DNA of 64,000 nt from positions 62,001 through 126,000 of the forward strand of contig CAYUQT010000013.1 of NCBI GenBank assembly GCA_964446835.1, written 5' to 3'. Every line of letters begins with the position of its first letter. The first letter of the stretch is position 1. Source of the DNA: CAYUQT01 sp964446835 (GTDB lineage Bacteria > Planctomycetota > Phycisphaerae > UBA1845 > JAFGLZ01). Positions 27,058-35,807 of the stretch are shown one piece after another. A model generated the notes under the pieces. That model was given only the letters and a program-made list of their open reading frames with translations. It had not been told where the DNA came from and did not search any database. Both the position numbers and the translations under genes were made by a program.

Positions 27058-28251
27058 TCAGCCGACCTCTACGATCGAGTTCAGCTCACCGTAGGGATTA
27101 CTCTCGACATAGTCGTTGTGTGGATCCTGCATCCACCGCCCGTCGATCACATATCGATAGCGGTAGTGCCCCGGAACCAGGCTCACCGTGGTCTCGAACA
27201 CGCCTTCCACGCCGTCACGATGCAGTTCAGTCGTCTGCGGCGACCAGTTGTTGAAATCGGCGGCGATCTGAACCTTCTGAGCCCCCGGCGCCTTCACACA
27301 GAAGTGAACGCCGTGCTCGTCCTGAGTCACGCCGTATATGTGCTGAATCCGCTGCTCGATCTGTTCGGGTGTCGCCTCGGCCTCAGTGGTTCGGTTGCCC
27401 CCGAAGAGGACCTCACTGGTGGCCAGAAGCTGATCGGCCCTCTCGGCCAACTCATCGGCCTGCTGGAGAATCGTCCGGCGAACGGACTCTTCGCTCTCGC
27501 TGGCAATCAGTTCATTGGTCAGACGGGCGAAATCACGATGCCCCGGACTCGACGGCGCGTATTCGGCAATCGGCTGACCGTAGCTGGTCGCCTCGCGAAT
27601 CTTCGTGTTGAAGTTGATGGGCGTGTTGAACACCATATCGCCGAATTTCTTGCGAAGTTCGGCCAGCGTCTCCCGGGCGTGCTTGGTGCGCACGTCGTAG
27701 AGGTTCGGCAGGATGTGGATGCGAAGATCGCGATTCGTCTGCTCGCGGTGCTTGGCAACCGTCTCAACCTGGCGGTGCAGCCCGTGGAGGGCGAAGTAGC
27801 CCGTGTCCACCGGGATGATCACCTCGTTCGCCGCGTGCAGGGCGTTGCCCGTGAGCAGACCCTGGCTCGGCGGACAGTCCAGGATGCAGTAGTCATACGC
27901 ATCCGACACGCTCACCAACGACCGCGCCAACCGCTCGAAACGGTCCGGCGCCGTCGCCATCTCCTGCTCCACGTGGGCCAGCCCCGACTTCGACGGAGCC
28001 AGATCGAAACGCTCCGAGATCTGCCACGTGATGCTCGACAGATCCGGCGGGGGTTCGTTCATGAAGACGTTGTACAGGCATCCCTCGATCTGATCCTCGG
28101 GCACGGCCAACCCAACGCCGCAATGACCTTGCGGGTCCAGGTCAACCAGGAGGGTACGCCGTCCTTGGCGAGCCAGGCACGCCGACAGGTTGATGGCAAC
28201 TGTCGTCTTGCCGCAGCCCCCTTTCTGGTTCACGATTGCGATGATCCTCAT
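27058..28251 (-). CDS. ParA-family ATPase fused to a C-terminal glycogen-binding (CBM48/AMPK-type) domain
   Basis: 397 residues; AAGGAGCGTTTCG precedes the ATG. The first ~250 residues are a ParA/MinD-type ATPase: the deviant Walker A 'KGGCGKTTVAINLSACLA' (residues 10-27), 'LLVDLDPQGHCGVGL', 'YDYCILDCPPSQGLLTGNAL' and 'EVIIPVDTGYFALHGL'. After a charged linker ('ADELAERADQLLATSEVLF'), the last ~95 residues form an early-set/CBM48-like domain: 'VHFCVKAPGAQKVQIAADFN' then N-W-S-P, 'GHYRYRYVIDGRWMQDPHND' and 'NPYGELNSIVEV'. This matches the glycogen-binding module of AMPK beta subunits and of branching enzymes. ParA proteins position DNA or protein cargoes; here the cargo could be a glucan particle. 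No parB gene is adjacent. It is divergent from hldE. Confidence 0.85.
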   Translation of the reverse strand: MRIIAIVNQKGGCGKTTVAINLSACLARQGRRTLLVDLDPQGHCGVGLAVPEDQIEGCLYNVFMNEPPPDLSSITWQISERFDLAPSKSGLAHVEQEMATAPDRFERLARSLVSVSDAYDYCILDCPPSQGLLTGNALHAANEVIIPVDTGYFALHGLHRQVETVAKHREQTNRDLRIHILPNLYDVRTKHARETLAELRKKFGDMVFNTPINFNTKIREATSYGQPIAEYAPSSPGHRDFARLTNELIASESEESVRRTILQQADELAERADQLLATSEVLFGGNRTTEAEATPEQIEQRIQHIYGVTQDEHGVHFCVKAPGAQKVQIAADFNNWSPQTTELHRDGVEGVFETTVSLVPGHYRYRYVIDGRWMQDPHNDYVESNPYGELNSIVEVG

Positions 28252-28668
28252 CGAAACGCTCCTTGGAACGGACCGAACTCTGAACTTGACGGGTGCTATG
28301 TTCTACGGGGTCTCCGCCCCGATCAGACTTGAGTTAGGCCCAACGCATTCCACAGGCCATCGGGGTTCCACGGGCTAAACGTAATAATGCCCGATAATCC
28401 GTTGGCGTCAACCGTAACATCGGCCAATCGCTTAAATAGCATTACTTTTTATCGGACCTGGCCCTACAATTCGTACACTGTCACTTCAAAAGACCCTCCT
28501 ATCAGTCTTGTGAATCGAGTTGTGCGTCCGTCTGCCACGCAACGCGGCCCTGTACTCTCCGGCATCTCCTTGCCGGATCTCCATGCGAGTTGACAGCAGG
28601 ACAAGCTCGGATTACGATTTCGCAAATCGCTGTGGTTCCTAGTGATATAGAACTTCACCGGTGCTGAC
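28252..28668. other. Divergent intergenic region with no gene seen
   Basis: About 417 bases between the ParA-like gene and hldE, with a more AT-rich patch around 28380-28480. It presumably holds promoters for both. I see no convincing -35/-10 pair, no tRNA-like fold and no credible frame. A direct repeat of TTCCAC with 18-base periodicity occurs around 28348-28372 and might be a regulator site. Confidence 0.4.
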
Positions 28669-30186
28669 ATGTCGGCGGTTCCATCGAATCTCATCGAACG
28701 GTTTGCGGCCCAACGCGTCTTGGTCATGGGGGGCTTCGCCCTCGATCGTCACTGCTATGGTGACGCCGAGACGATCAGCCCCGAGGCGCCCGTCCCGGTC
28801 CTGCGACTCAAGCACGAAGTCACGCGGGCCGGAGGGGCCGGCCATGTTTCGACCGCGCTGGCAACCTTGGGCTGTCGCGTGGTGTGCTGCGGTGTCGTCG
28901 GCGACGATCCCGCAGGGCTTCAGGTTATCGAGTTGCTCACCCAAACGGGCATACAGGCTCAGAACCTCGTGCCCGTCCCGGGCTGGAAGACCACCACACA
29001 CACACGACTGGTGGGCCTGGCCCAGCACCGGCACCCTCAGCAGATGATGCGCGTCGAGGAGGTCTCGAGTCGAACGCTGTCGCCCGACACCATCGAACCG
29101 ATCATCGACAACGTCCGACAGTTGGTCGAACAGGTCGATGCCGTGTGCATCCGCGATAGCGACGTGCAAGACTGCCCCGAACCCCTGATCCGCGCCGCCA
29201 TCGAAGCGGGAAAGCGAACGGGGCGTCCCGTGCTGATCGATCCCGGCCCGGTTTCTCACGTCCCACGCTATCAGGGAGCCACCATCCTGACGCCCAACCG
29301 GGCGGAGTTCGCCGTGATGGCCGGCGAATCGGCCGCGCAGGTGCCGGACATCGGCCGGCTCGCACAGAACCTCGTCACTCACCTGGGGCTCCAGGCCATG
29401 GTCATCACCCTGGACCGCGACGGAGCCCTGGTCGTTCCTGCGGAGGGCAACCCTCTCCACGTCACGACGCGTCCGCGGGCCATCTACGACATCACCGGGG
29501 CCGGTAATGTGGTTCTGGCGGTCCTGAGCGTCTCACTGGCCGCCGGGGCAGGTCTCGAGCAGGCAACCCATCTGGCGAATGTGGCCGCAGGTATCTCGGT
29601 CGAGCGGTTCGGTGCCGTGTCGGTCTCTCGCGACGAGATCCTCGCCGATCTGATAACCCAGGGGCGGACGGCGGCCGGCAAGCTGCGGAGGCTCGAGGAG
29701 CTGATGGCCGAACTCGCCCCCCGGCGAGCTGCCGGCTCCAGGGTGGTCTACACCAATGGCTGTTTCGACGTCCTCCACGCCGGGCACATCCAGTATTTCA
29801 AGTTCTGTCGCGATCAGGGCGACGTCGTCGTCGTCGGGTTGAACTCCGATGCCTCCGTTCGGTCTCAAGGCAAGGGGGACGATCGCCCCATCAACAGCCA
29901 GCTCGACCGGGCGAGAATGCTCAGCGCCCTCGAGAACGTCGACTACGTCGTGATCTTCGACGAACCCACACCCGAAAGCATGATCCGCCGGATCCTGCCC
30001 GATGTCCTGGTCAAAGGCCAGGACTGGGCCAATACCTGGATCTGCGGTAAGGAAATCGTCGAGGCGGCCGGGGGAAGGGTCGCCGTCGCCCCGATGATGG
30101 ATGGTTACAGCACGACCCAACTGCTCGCCCGGATTCGGGGCATGGAAGTGCGCCGTGGAGGAGACGTTCGAACAACATCTGAGTAA
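28669..30186 (+). CDS. hldE: Bifunctional heptose 7-phosphate kinase / heptose 1-phosphate adenylyltransferase
   Basis: 505 residues in the standard two-domain order. The N-terminal PfkB-type kinase domain (to about 330) has 'VLVMGGFALDRHCYGDAETI', 'EAPVPVLRLKHEVTRAGGAG', 'ILTPNRAEFAVMAGE' and 'ITGAGNVVLAVL'. In related kinases the last motif is G-A-G-D with the Asp as catalytic base; here it is Asn280 (AAT at 29506-29508). The C-terminal adenylyltransferase domain (about 345-495) has 'VYTNGCFDVLHAGHIQYFKF' with the H-x-G-H motif and 'VKGQDWANTWICGKEIV'. The enzyme supplies ADP-heptose for lipopolysaccharide core or other surface sugars in the cytoplasm. gmhA follows with overlap. The phosphatase gmhB is not in the window. 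Confidence 0.93.
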   Translation: MSAVPSNLIERFAAQRVLVMGGFALDRHCYGDAETISPEAPVPVLRLKHEVTRAGGAGHVSTALATLGCRVVCCGVVGDDPAGLQVIELLTQTGIQAQNLVPVPGWKTTTHTRLVGLAQHRHPQQMMRVEEVSSRTLSPDTIEPIIDNVRQLVEQVDAVCIRDSDVQDCPEPLIRAAIEAGKRTGRPVLIDPGPVSHVPRYQGATILTPNRAEFAVMAGESAAQVPDIGRLAQNLVTHLGLQAMVITLDRDGALVVPAEGNPLHVTTRPRAIYDITGAGNVVLAVLSVSLAAGAGLEQATHLANVAAGISVERFGAVSVSRDEILADLITQGRTAAGKLRRLEELMAELAPRRAAGSRVVYTNGCFDVLHAGHIQYFKFCRDQGDVVVVGLNSDASVRSQGKGDDRPINSQLDRARMLSALENVDYVVIFDEPTPESMIRRILPDVLVKGQDWANTWICGKEIVEAAGGRVAVAPMMDGYSTTQLLARIRGMEVRRGGDVRTTSE

Positions 30187-30733
30187 GCACCAGCAGGCGG
30201 TGGAATCCGTACGACGGCAACAGACGATCGTCGAGCGGATGGCCGAAACGCTGATCGCCTCTCTCCGCGCCGGAGGACGTGCGTACCTGGTCGGCAACGG
30301 TGGCAGCGCCGCCGACGCCCAGCATATCGCCGCCGAACTCATCAGCCGCCTGCGGCCCGGCCGTCCGCGATCGGCATTGCCGGCCGTGGCGCTGACCACC
30401 GACACCTCGATTCTCACGGCCATCGGCAACGACTACGACTTCAAGCTGGTCTTCCGCCGCCAGGTCGAGGGGCTCGTCCGCCCCGGCGACGTGCTGTGGG
30501 CGATCTCCACCTCGGGCAATTCCGAGAACGTCCTGCTGGCCTGCGACGAGGCGCGGCAGCGGGGTGCCAAGGTGCTGGGTTTCTCGGGCAAGGCCGGCGG
30601 CAAGCTCCGCGAACGATCCGACCTCTGTCTGTGCATCGACGGCGAAACCTCCGACCGCATTCAGGAAGGACACCAGTTCGCCTACCACTATATCTGCGAC
30701 CTGGTCGAACGAGCCTTTGTCGCCCAGGCCTGA
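30155..30733 (+). CDS. gmhA: Phosphoheptose isomerase (sedoheptulose 7-phosphate isomerase)
   Basis: About 192 residues from a GTG at 30155, within the end of hldE (32-base overlap), preceded by GGAAG at workable spacing; this length suits the family. SIS-domain signatures include 'AYLVGNGGSAADAQHIAAEL', 'LTTDTSILTAIGNDYDF', 'WAISTSGNSENVLLACDEA' and 'EGHQFAYHYICDLVE', the last carrying the His/Glu region of the active site. The enzyme makes D-glycero-manno-heptose 7-phosphate, the substrate of the HldE kinase. The overlap with hldE points to translational coupling and a shared role. Confidence 0.92.
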   Translation: MEETFEQHLSKHQQAVESVRRQQTIVERMAETLIASLRAGGRAYLVGNGGSAADAQHIAAELISRLRPGRPRSALPAVALTTDTSILTAIGNDYDFKLVFRRQVEGLVRPGDVLWAISTSGNSENVLLACDEARQRGAKVLGFSGKAGGKLRERSDLCLCIDGETSDRIQEGHQFAYHYICDLVERAFVAQA

Positions 30734-30830
30734 TACCGACTCTGGGGGGTCTTCTCTCTCGGAAGCGTGCCGACGTGAAGGGCTTCGCCTCGGCTCCGGC
30801 GGGCAACCGCCGCGAACCACCACGGGGCGC

Positions 30831-32255
30831 CTACGCCTTTGCCGGAATGATAATCTCGTATCCCATCATCGCCGGTTCGGGCCAGCGGGCGTGGCATTTC
30901 GAGCAGGTCTCCCGCGTCACCGCGCGAAGCCGGCCGCAGGCGGGACACGGCACCCGCGCCGGCAGTTCAAACAGCGTCCGGCAGATCAGATGCCCGGGCC
31001 AGCTCAGCAACAGCGTGCCCAGCAGGCCCAGCACCATCTGAAACGCCGTGCTCCGTTTCCGCAAGTGCAACCAGGTCAGGAACACCGACGCCAGGGTCAG
31101 GCTGAGACTGATGGACAGGAAGGGCAACTGATAGGGCCACAACAGCCACTGTTCGATCATTCGATACGCGTTCGGAAAACGGTACTCCAACAGTGTCTGT
31201 ATTCCCATGCCGATCCAGGGGGTGGTGATGGCCGATGCAATGGTCAGCGCCAGTTTCCGCGTGCGGCTCATCCCCTCCGTCGTGGGCATTCCGGTTTCTC
31301 GCTGGCGGGTCGCCCGGCCGTTCTTATCGATGTGATAGATGATCACCCGGCTGGTGCCGAAATTGCAGATGACCAGCTTGTCGTTTGCCCAACCCACCTG
31401 CCAGGCCACATGGTTCCGCAGGTCCGGCGGCATCTCGGCCTCCATCCGGGTGTGCAGGACCGGACCCGCAAACTCCAGCACCCGCAGCTTGTTGCCGCAC
31501 AGCACGAAACCCAGGTTCCAGTGATATCCCAGGGCGCGAATCGGCCCGTCGGGCGATTTCCACAGCCTCCGGCACGTCAACTTGTCGAAGTCGATCGAAT
31601 AGATCTGACCGCCGTCGATCCAGATCTGCGAGAGGCTCGGTTGAGACCCGATGTAACGCGGGCGCAAGAAGCGGGCCTTGGTACCATCCGGTTCCATGAA
31701 GCCCTCGGGACCCATGTATCCGATGAGCCGCCCGTAAGGATAGAGGTATCCTACCATCAGTCCGGTGTATGGGAGATGATGCCAGATGGGAACCTCGGCA
31801 CCCGGCGGAGGCAAAAACCGCCACCCGGTCAGATCGCTGCGCCGACCACCACGCCACGTCGACATCAGCACCGTGTTCAGATCGATCAACGGCCCCATGG
31901 GCAGTCGCGGCGCCTGATGCTCCGCGTAGGTCCCGATCTGCCGATTGTCCAGGTCGTACCACACCACCTGACGCGAGGTCGATTTGTGTGAGTACGTCAT
32001 CGCGCGGGCCTCGATCCGTGGGTTGCCCTCACGATCGAAGACCAGACGCCGACCGAAGAAATCGACGCCGCCCGCCATGAGGTTCGTCGCCACCGGCGCC
32101 AGCATACCCACCAGCAGGCACAACCCCAGGCTCAGAACCACCGCGAGCAACACCTCGCCGGCGCACCGGCTCAGAACCGACGCCAATGATCGGCGGGCCG
32201 GCGGAGCGCCCTTCGGTTGGCTCGCGTGTCGACTGATCCCAGGAGTCGCTGTCAT
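30831..32255 (-). CDS. Membrane protein with propeller-like region and C-terminal zinc ribbon, third gene of an ABC operon
   Basis: 474 residues that I cannot assign to a named family. One membrane helix lies near residues 33-60 ('EVLLAVVLSLGLCLLVGML'), followed by a ~230-residue soluble part with repeated beta-rich units ('QIWIDGGQIYSIDFDKLTC', 'LGFVLCGNKLRVLEFAGPVL', 'DKLVICNFGTSRVIIYHID') suggesting a small propeller. Three more helices follow, then a cytoplasmic-looking tail with C-P-A-C-G and C-S-K-C, a zinc-ribbon arrangement. It starts 36 bases after the permease stop and is likely the last gene of the ABC operon, perhaps a sensor or accessory subunit. Confidence 0.7.
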   Translation of the reverse strand: MTATPGISRHASQPKGAPPARRSLASVLSRCAGEVLLAVVLSLGLCLLVGMLAPVATNLMAGGVDFFGRRLVFDREGNPRIEARAMTYSHKSTSRQVVWYDLDNRQIGTYAEHQAPRLPMGPLIDLNTVLMSTWRGGRRSDLTGWRFLPPPGAEVPIWHHLPYTGLMVGYLYPYGRLIGYMGPEGFMEPDGTKARFLRPRYIGSQPSLSQIWIDGGQIYSIDFDKLTCRRLWKSPDGPIRALGYHWNLGFVLCGNKLRVLEFAGPVLHTRMEAEMPPDLRNHVAWQVGWANDKLVICNFGTSRVIIYHIDKNGRATRQRETGMPTTEGMSRTRKLALTIASAITTPWIGMGIQTLLEYRFPNAYRMIEQWLLWPYQLPFLSISLSLTLASVFLTWLHLRKRSTAFQMVLGLLGTLLLSWPGHLICRTLFELPARVPCPACGRLRAVTRETCSKCHARWPEPAMMGYEIIIPAKA

Positions 32256-32291
32256 ATCCCACCACCGGCTGCCGCGCCCGTCGCGTGCCGC

Positions 32292-32969
32292 CTACCCTTC
32301 CCACCGCACCAGCAGGTACACATCGACCAGCCAGAGCACCCCCACGTATATCAGTCCGATCGTCCAGGCCATCTCGATCGTGGGCGACGACTCCAGCATC
32401 ACATACCCGATCGGGATCGGCGGGATCATCGGCAGCAGCCTCCCCCCATACCACTTCGCCGGTCGCCATGCCGCCGACACCGCCGAAAGGTAGAACATGT
32501 AGCCGATCAGCCAGCTCAGCAGCGGAGCGCCGATCATCCATGGCTGAAGCGGCGCCGACAGACGTGCCCAGGCGCACCATCCGAACGCGATCCCCGTCGC
32601 CACCAGACCCGGCACCCAGAACATCACCGTCCCGCTGATCAGCTTGCCCACCGCCAGCAGAGTCCGCGAACAGGGCCGGCTGAAGAAGAACCCGCACGCA
32701 CCCCCCACCTCCGGCAGGGCATGCCAGAAGCCAAAGCCCGCCCCGAACAGAACGGCCAGCAGCGCCCCATCCGACAATCGCACCAGCGGGAAACGCGTGT
32801 CGACCTCGACCACACCCAGCATCGCGAACGGCCGGACGATGCGCCCCAGCATGAACTCCGCCGGCCACGACGCCAGGTTCAGCACCACGTAGCCCAACAT
32901 CAGCAACGTCACGCCGATCGTCCAGTACCAGCCCGATACGAAATCCTTGCGGAGGATCGCCCGGATCAT
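32292..32969 (-). CDS. ABC transporter permease
   Basis: About 225 residues from the ATG at 32969, whose ATGA overlaps the stop codon of the upstream ATPase gene; the longer in-frame extension is antisense-like noise. The sequence 'MIRAILRKDFVSGWYWTIGV' begins a typical ABC-2-type permease, with about six hydrophobic segments such as 'LLAVLFGAGFGFWHALPEVG', 'MFWVPGLVATGIAFGWCAW' and 'IEMAWTIGLIYVGVLWLVDV'. The substrate is unknown. Translational coupling to the ATPase indicates a fixed stoichiometry. Confidence 0.82.
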   Translation of the reverse strand: MIRAILRKDFVSGWYWTIGVTLLMLGYVVLNLASWPAEFMLGRIVRPFAMLGVVEVDTRFPLVRLSDGALLAVLFGAGFGFWHALPEVGGACGFFFSRPCSRTLLAVGKLISGTVMFWVPGLVATGIAFGWCAWARLSAPLQPWMIGAPLLSWLIGYMFYLSAVSAAWRPAKWYGGRLLPMIPPIPIGYVMLESSPTIEMAWTIGLIYVGVLWLVDVYLLVRWEG

Positions 32970-33907
32970 GTCTGCCCCCCCCGTCCGGCCACAAACTGCG
33001 TGGGACCGCCGCTGTTGTAGTCGATGAAGAGGTCTTCCAGCGTGCTGTCGAGCACCTCGATCGTACGCGCCCCGCGATGCCGCAGCGCCGCCTCGTGCGT
33101 GCCGTCGTAGTGGGCGATCGTCAGAATCGTCTCGTGAGGGCCCGCCTGAATCCACACCAGGCCCGGCAGATCGAGCAGCGAGGGCACCCTCTCCTCAAAC
33201 GCCACGCGAACGCGACGAAGCTTCTCCTTGAACTCCGTCAGCGTGCAGTCCACACGAAACACGCCGAACGCCAGAATGCCGATTCGATGCGCCACCCGCT
33301 CGACATCCGACAGCACGTGGCTGCTGAACAGAACCGTCCGCCCCTTCTGATTGATGAGCTGAATCATCGATTCCAGGAACCGTCGGCGGATCACCGGATC
33401 GACGCCCAACGTCGGATCGTCCATCACCAGCAGGTCGGGTTCGCACGCCAGCGTCAGCGCCAGACTCACCTGGGCACGCTGCCCGTTCGACAGTTGGCGG
33501 ATCCGCTGGGCCGGCAGCAATCGGAAGTGCTCGATCATCTGCCGGAAAGACGCCTCGTTCCACCGCGAGAAGAACGCGCTCTGAAACCGGGCCAGCTCCT
33601 TGATGCTCGCCGACCGGTACAGTTCGTGTCCCTCGGCCACATAGCCGATGCGGTCGCGGAGGCCCCGCGGCAACTGCGACGACTCGTGACCAAACAACCG
33701 GGCCACCCCTCGCGTGGGCTTCAAGAGGCCCAGCAGCATCTTGATCGTCGTCGTCTTGCCCGACCCGTTCGGTCCGAGCAGACCGTAGACACACCCCTCG
33801 GGCACCTTCAGGGTCACCTGATTCACGGCACAGCGACCGTTGTAGTATCGGGTTAACTTGTCGGTCTCGATGGCGAGGGCGATTGCACAACCTCCTGCGG
33901 ATGGCAC
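32966..33907 (-). CDS. ABC transporter ATP-binding protein
   Basis: Up to 313 residues. The ATPase is complete: Walker A 'GLLGPNGSGKTTTIKMLLGL', Q-loop region 'IGYVAEGHELYRSASI', signature 'LSNGQRAQ' (a variant of LSGGQ), Walker B 'PDLLVMDDPTLGVDPVIRR' and the switch His in 'TVLFSSHVLSDVERVAH'. A C-terminal ~85-residue extension follows. This is the CcmA/drug-export type used by two-component ABC-2 exporters. The listed start is a GTG at 33907 with no ribosome binding site; AGGAGG at 33896-33891 lies inside this reading and is seven bases before an in-frame ATC at 33883, giving an N-terminus x-A-L-A-I-E-T-D-K-L-T. The Asp after Walker B where most have Glu is also notable. Confidence 0.88.
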   Translation of the reverse strand: MPSAGGCAIALAIETDKLTRYYNGRCAVNQVTLKVPEGCVYGLLGPNGSGKTTTIKMLLGLLKPTRGVARLFGHESSQLPRGLRDRIGYVAEGHELYRSASIKELARFQSAFFSRWNEASFRQMIEHFRLLPAQRIRQLSNGQRAQVSLALTLACEPDLLVMDDPTLGVDPVIRRRFLESMIQLINQKGRTVLFSSHVLSDVERVAHRIGILAFGVFRVDCTLTEFKEKLRRVRVAFEERVPSLLDLPGLVWIQAGPHETILTIAHYDGTHEAALRHRGARTIEVLDSTLEDLFIDYNSGGPTQFVAGRGGQT

Positions 33908-34119
33908 CGGTGAACGCTCGTGCTGATGATCATTCTAACGAGATCGCTCGGCAGCGCGTAGCACCTCACCGCCGAATCCCCGCGGCCCAGCCCCCGCGCA
34001 CAAGGCGCGCACCCGCACGCGACTTCCACCGCGAGGCGATTGGCCGTATAACCCACATCAGGGGTGGATACGGAACCCCCACAGGGTCCGCAGAGAACCC
34101 TGCTCGAAAGGAGATGCCC

Positions 34120-35793
34120 ATGGGCGACAGGTGCCCGTCGGTCGACCGCGCTCGCAACACTCGCCTCGAAATCCGGCGCCTTCTGGCATGGGCCCTGGTC
34201 GCCTGCATCGCATCCGTCCTGGAGCCGGCACGGGTCTGTAACGCCCAGACGGACCCGGAGGCCCTGAAGCAGGCCCGCAAGCGGGCGGCCCAGCGCCCGC
34301 GGCGCATCATGTACAACGACGACGGCTGTCATGAGCAGTTGTTCAAGACCCCCGAGGAACTCATTGCCCTCAGGCTCCGACAGTTGGTGGGCTCGCAGGT
34401 CGACACCATCTGCTATTGCACCGGTGGCGGCGGGCTCTTCTGGGCCCACATCCCCGAAGCCGGCGAACTGATCGGCGAGTTTGTCGCCGCCGGCGAAGCC
34501 CAGTATGTCAAGGACATCTGCACCGGTCTGAAGGCCCTGCGAGACCTGGGAACCGATCCCCTCAAGGTGGCCGTCGAGTTCGGCCACAAGAACGGCATGG
34601 AAACCTTCTGGTCCTACCGCATGAACAACATCGAGGACTCCTACTGCCCCTGGTCGCTCGCTCGCTGGAAGCGCGAGCACCCCCAATACTGCATCGGCGC
34701 GGCCGGCGATTGGGCCAAGTACGAGATGACCGATCCGCGAAAATGGTGGGCTGGCCTCGACTTCGCTGCCCCCGAGGTCCGCGACTACATCCTCAAGATC
34801 TTCGAAGACGTCTGCCGGCGCTACGACATCGACGGGATCGAAATGGACTGGTTCCGAAGCCCGCGGTTCTTCCGGCCGACCATCGAGGGCAAGCCGGTAG
34901 CGCCCGAACACATCGCCGTGATGAATGACTTCGTCCGCAAGGTCCGGGCGATCACCGAACAGGCGGGACGAAAACGCGGCCGTCCGCTCCTGATCAGTTG
35001 CCGTGTCCCGCTGACCGTCGAACGCTGCCTGGCGATCGGCCTCGACGTGCCGACGTGGCTCAACGAGGACCTGTGCGACATTCTCGTTCTGGGCGGCGAC
35101 CTCGCCCCGATGGCCATGGCCCCGCAGCTTCGCCCCATGGTTGAACTCGCACACCGACACGGCGTCCGCGCCCTGGCCAACATCTGCGGCTCGGGCATGC
35201 AGAAGGGACAAGGCTACACCGAACCCGAGGCCTGGTGGGCCGCCGCCATGAACGCCTATCACGCCGGCGCCGACGGCGTCTACGTCTTCAACGTGTTTCC
35301 CGCCACCCCCGACGAGAAGCTCAGCCGGCTCGGCTCCGTCCAGACCCTCAAAGGGCTGAACCGGCTCTACGCCATCGACCCCATCGAACCGAAGAACATC
35401 TGGGGCTTCAATCGCGCCGGCCTGGTCCTGCCCGATCGCCTGCCGATCGAGCTGGCGCCCACGGGCCAGGCCACCGCCAAGCTGCCCGTCGGCGAAGACC
35501 TCGCCGCCAACGCCCCACAAGGCAAGGCCACGGAAGCCCGCCTCAAGCTGCGAATCCGAAATCTGGTTCCCGGCGAACAACTGATCGTGGACCTGAACGG
35601 ACATCGCCTGGCGTGTCTGGCCCCGGTCAAACCGCCCACTCCCGACGCGCCCCTGGCCTGGTTTGAACTCACCGTGGACCCCAAGCTCATCCGCCCGGGC
35701 GACAACCTGATCGATCTGAGGCTGGCCACTCAGCGAGCCCTGAATGCGTCGGTCCCGTTGGACCGCGTCGAACTGGAGGTCCGATACAAGTGA
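34120..35793 (+). CDS. Secreted TIM-barrel hydrolase, GHL10/family-10-like
   Basis: About 557 residues from the second of two close ATGs (34114, 34120), the one six bases after AAAGGAG. A signal peptide follows ('RLLAWALVACIASVL', cut near C-N-A-Q). The body resembles the putative glycosyl hydrolase GHL families: 'RRIMYNDDGCHEQLF', 'DTICYCTGGGGLFWAH', 'FDFAAPEV'-like strand 'GLDFAAPEVRDYILKIFEDV' and 'RYDIDGIEMDWFRSPRFF', where Asp and Glu at the barrel edge are candidates for catalysis. 'GVRALANICGSG' and 'AYHAGADGVYVFNVFPA' continue the barrel. The last ~120 residues form a beta-rich domain. It overlaps the next gene's region and lies divergent from the ABC operon. Confidence 0.75.
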   Translation: MGDRCPSVDRARNTRLEIRRLLAWALVACIASVLEPARVCNAQTDPEALKQARKRAAQRPRRIMYNDDGCHEQLFKTPEELIALRLRQLVGSQVDTICYCTGGGGLFWAHIPEAGELIGEFVAAGEAQYVKDICTGLKALRDLGTDPLKVAVEFGHKNGMETFWSYRMNNIEDSYCPWSLARWKREHPQYCIGAAGDWAKYEMTDPRKWWAGLDFAAPEVRDYILKIFEDVCRRYDIDGIEMDWFRSPRFFRPTIEGKPVAPEHIAVMNDFVRKVRAITEQAGRKRGRPLLISCRVPLTVERCLAIGLDVPTWLNEDLCDILVLGGDLAPMAMAPQLRPMVELAHRHGVRALANICGSGMQKGQGYTEPEAWWAAAMNAYHAGADGVYVFNVFPATPDEKLSRLGSVQTLKGLNRLYAIDPIEPKNIWGFNRAGLVLPDRLPIELAPTGQATAKLPVGEDLAANAPQGKATEARLKLRIRNLVPGEQLIVDLNGHRLACLAPVKPPTPDAPLAWFELTVDPKLIRPGDNLIDLRLATQRALNASVPLDRVELEVRYK

Positions 35794-35807
35794 CCGCAGG
35801 AACAACC

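Noticed and set aside
26939..27094. Small plus-strand frame of 51 codons with a weak GGAAGG upstream
   Set aside because: It overlaps the 3' end of the ParA-like gene, has no recognisable features and the spacing of the site to the ATG is long.
28252..28668. Possible tRNA or riboswitch in the long divergent gap before hldE
   Set aside because: No T-loop-like GTTCGA sequence, no cloverleaf pairing and no terminator-like stem were found by eye.
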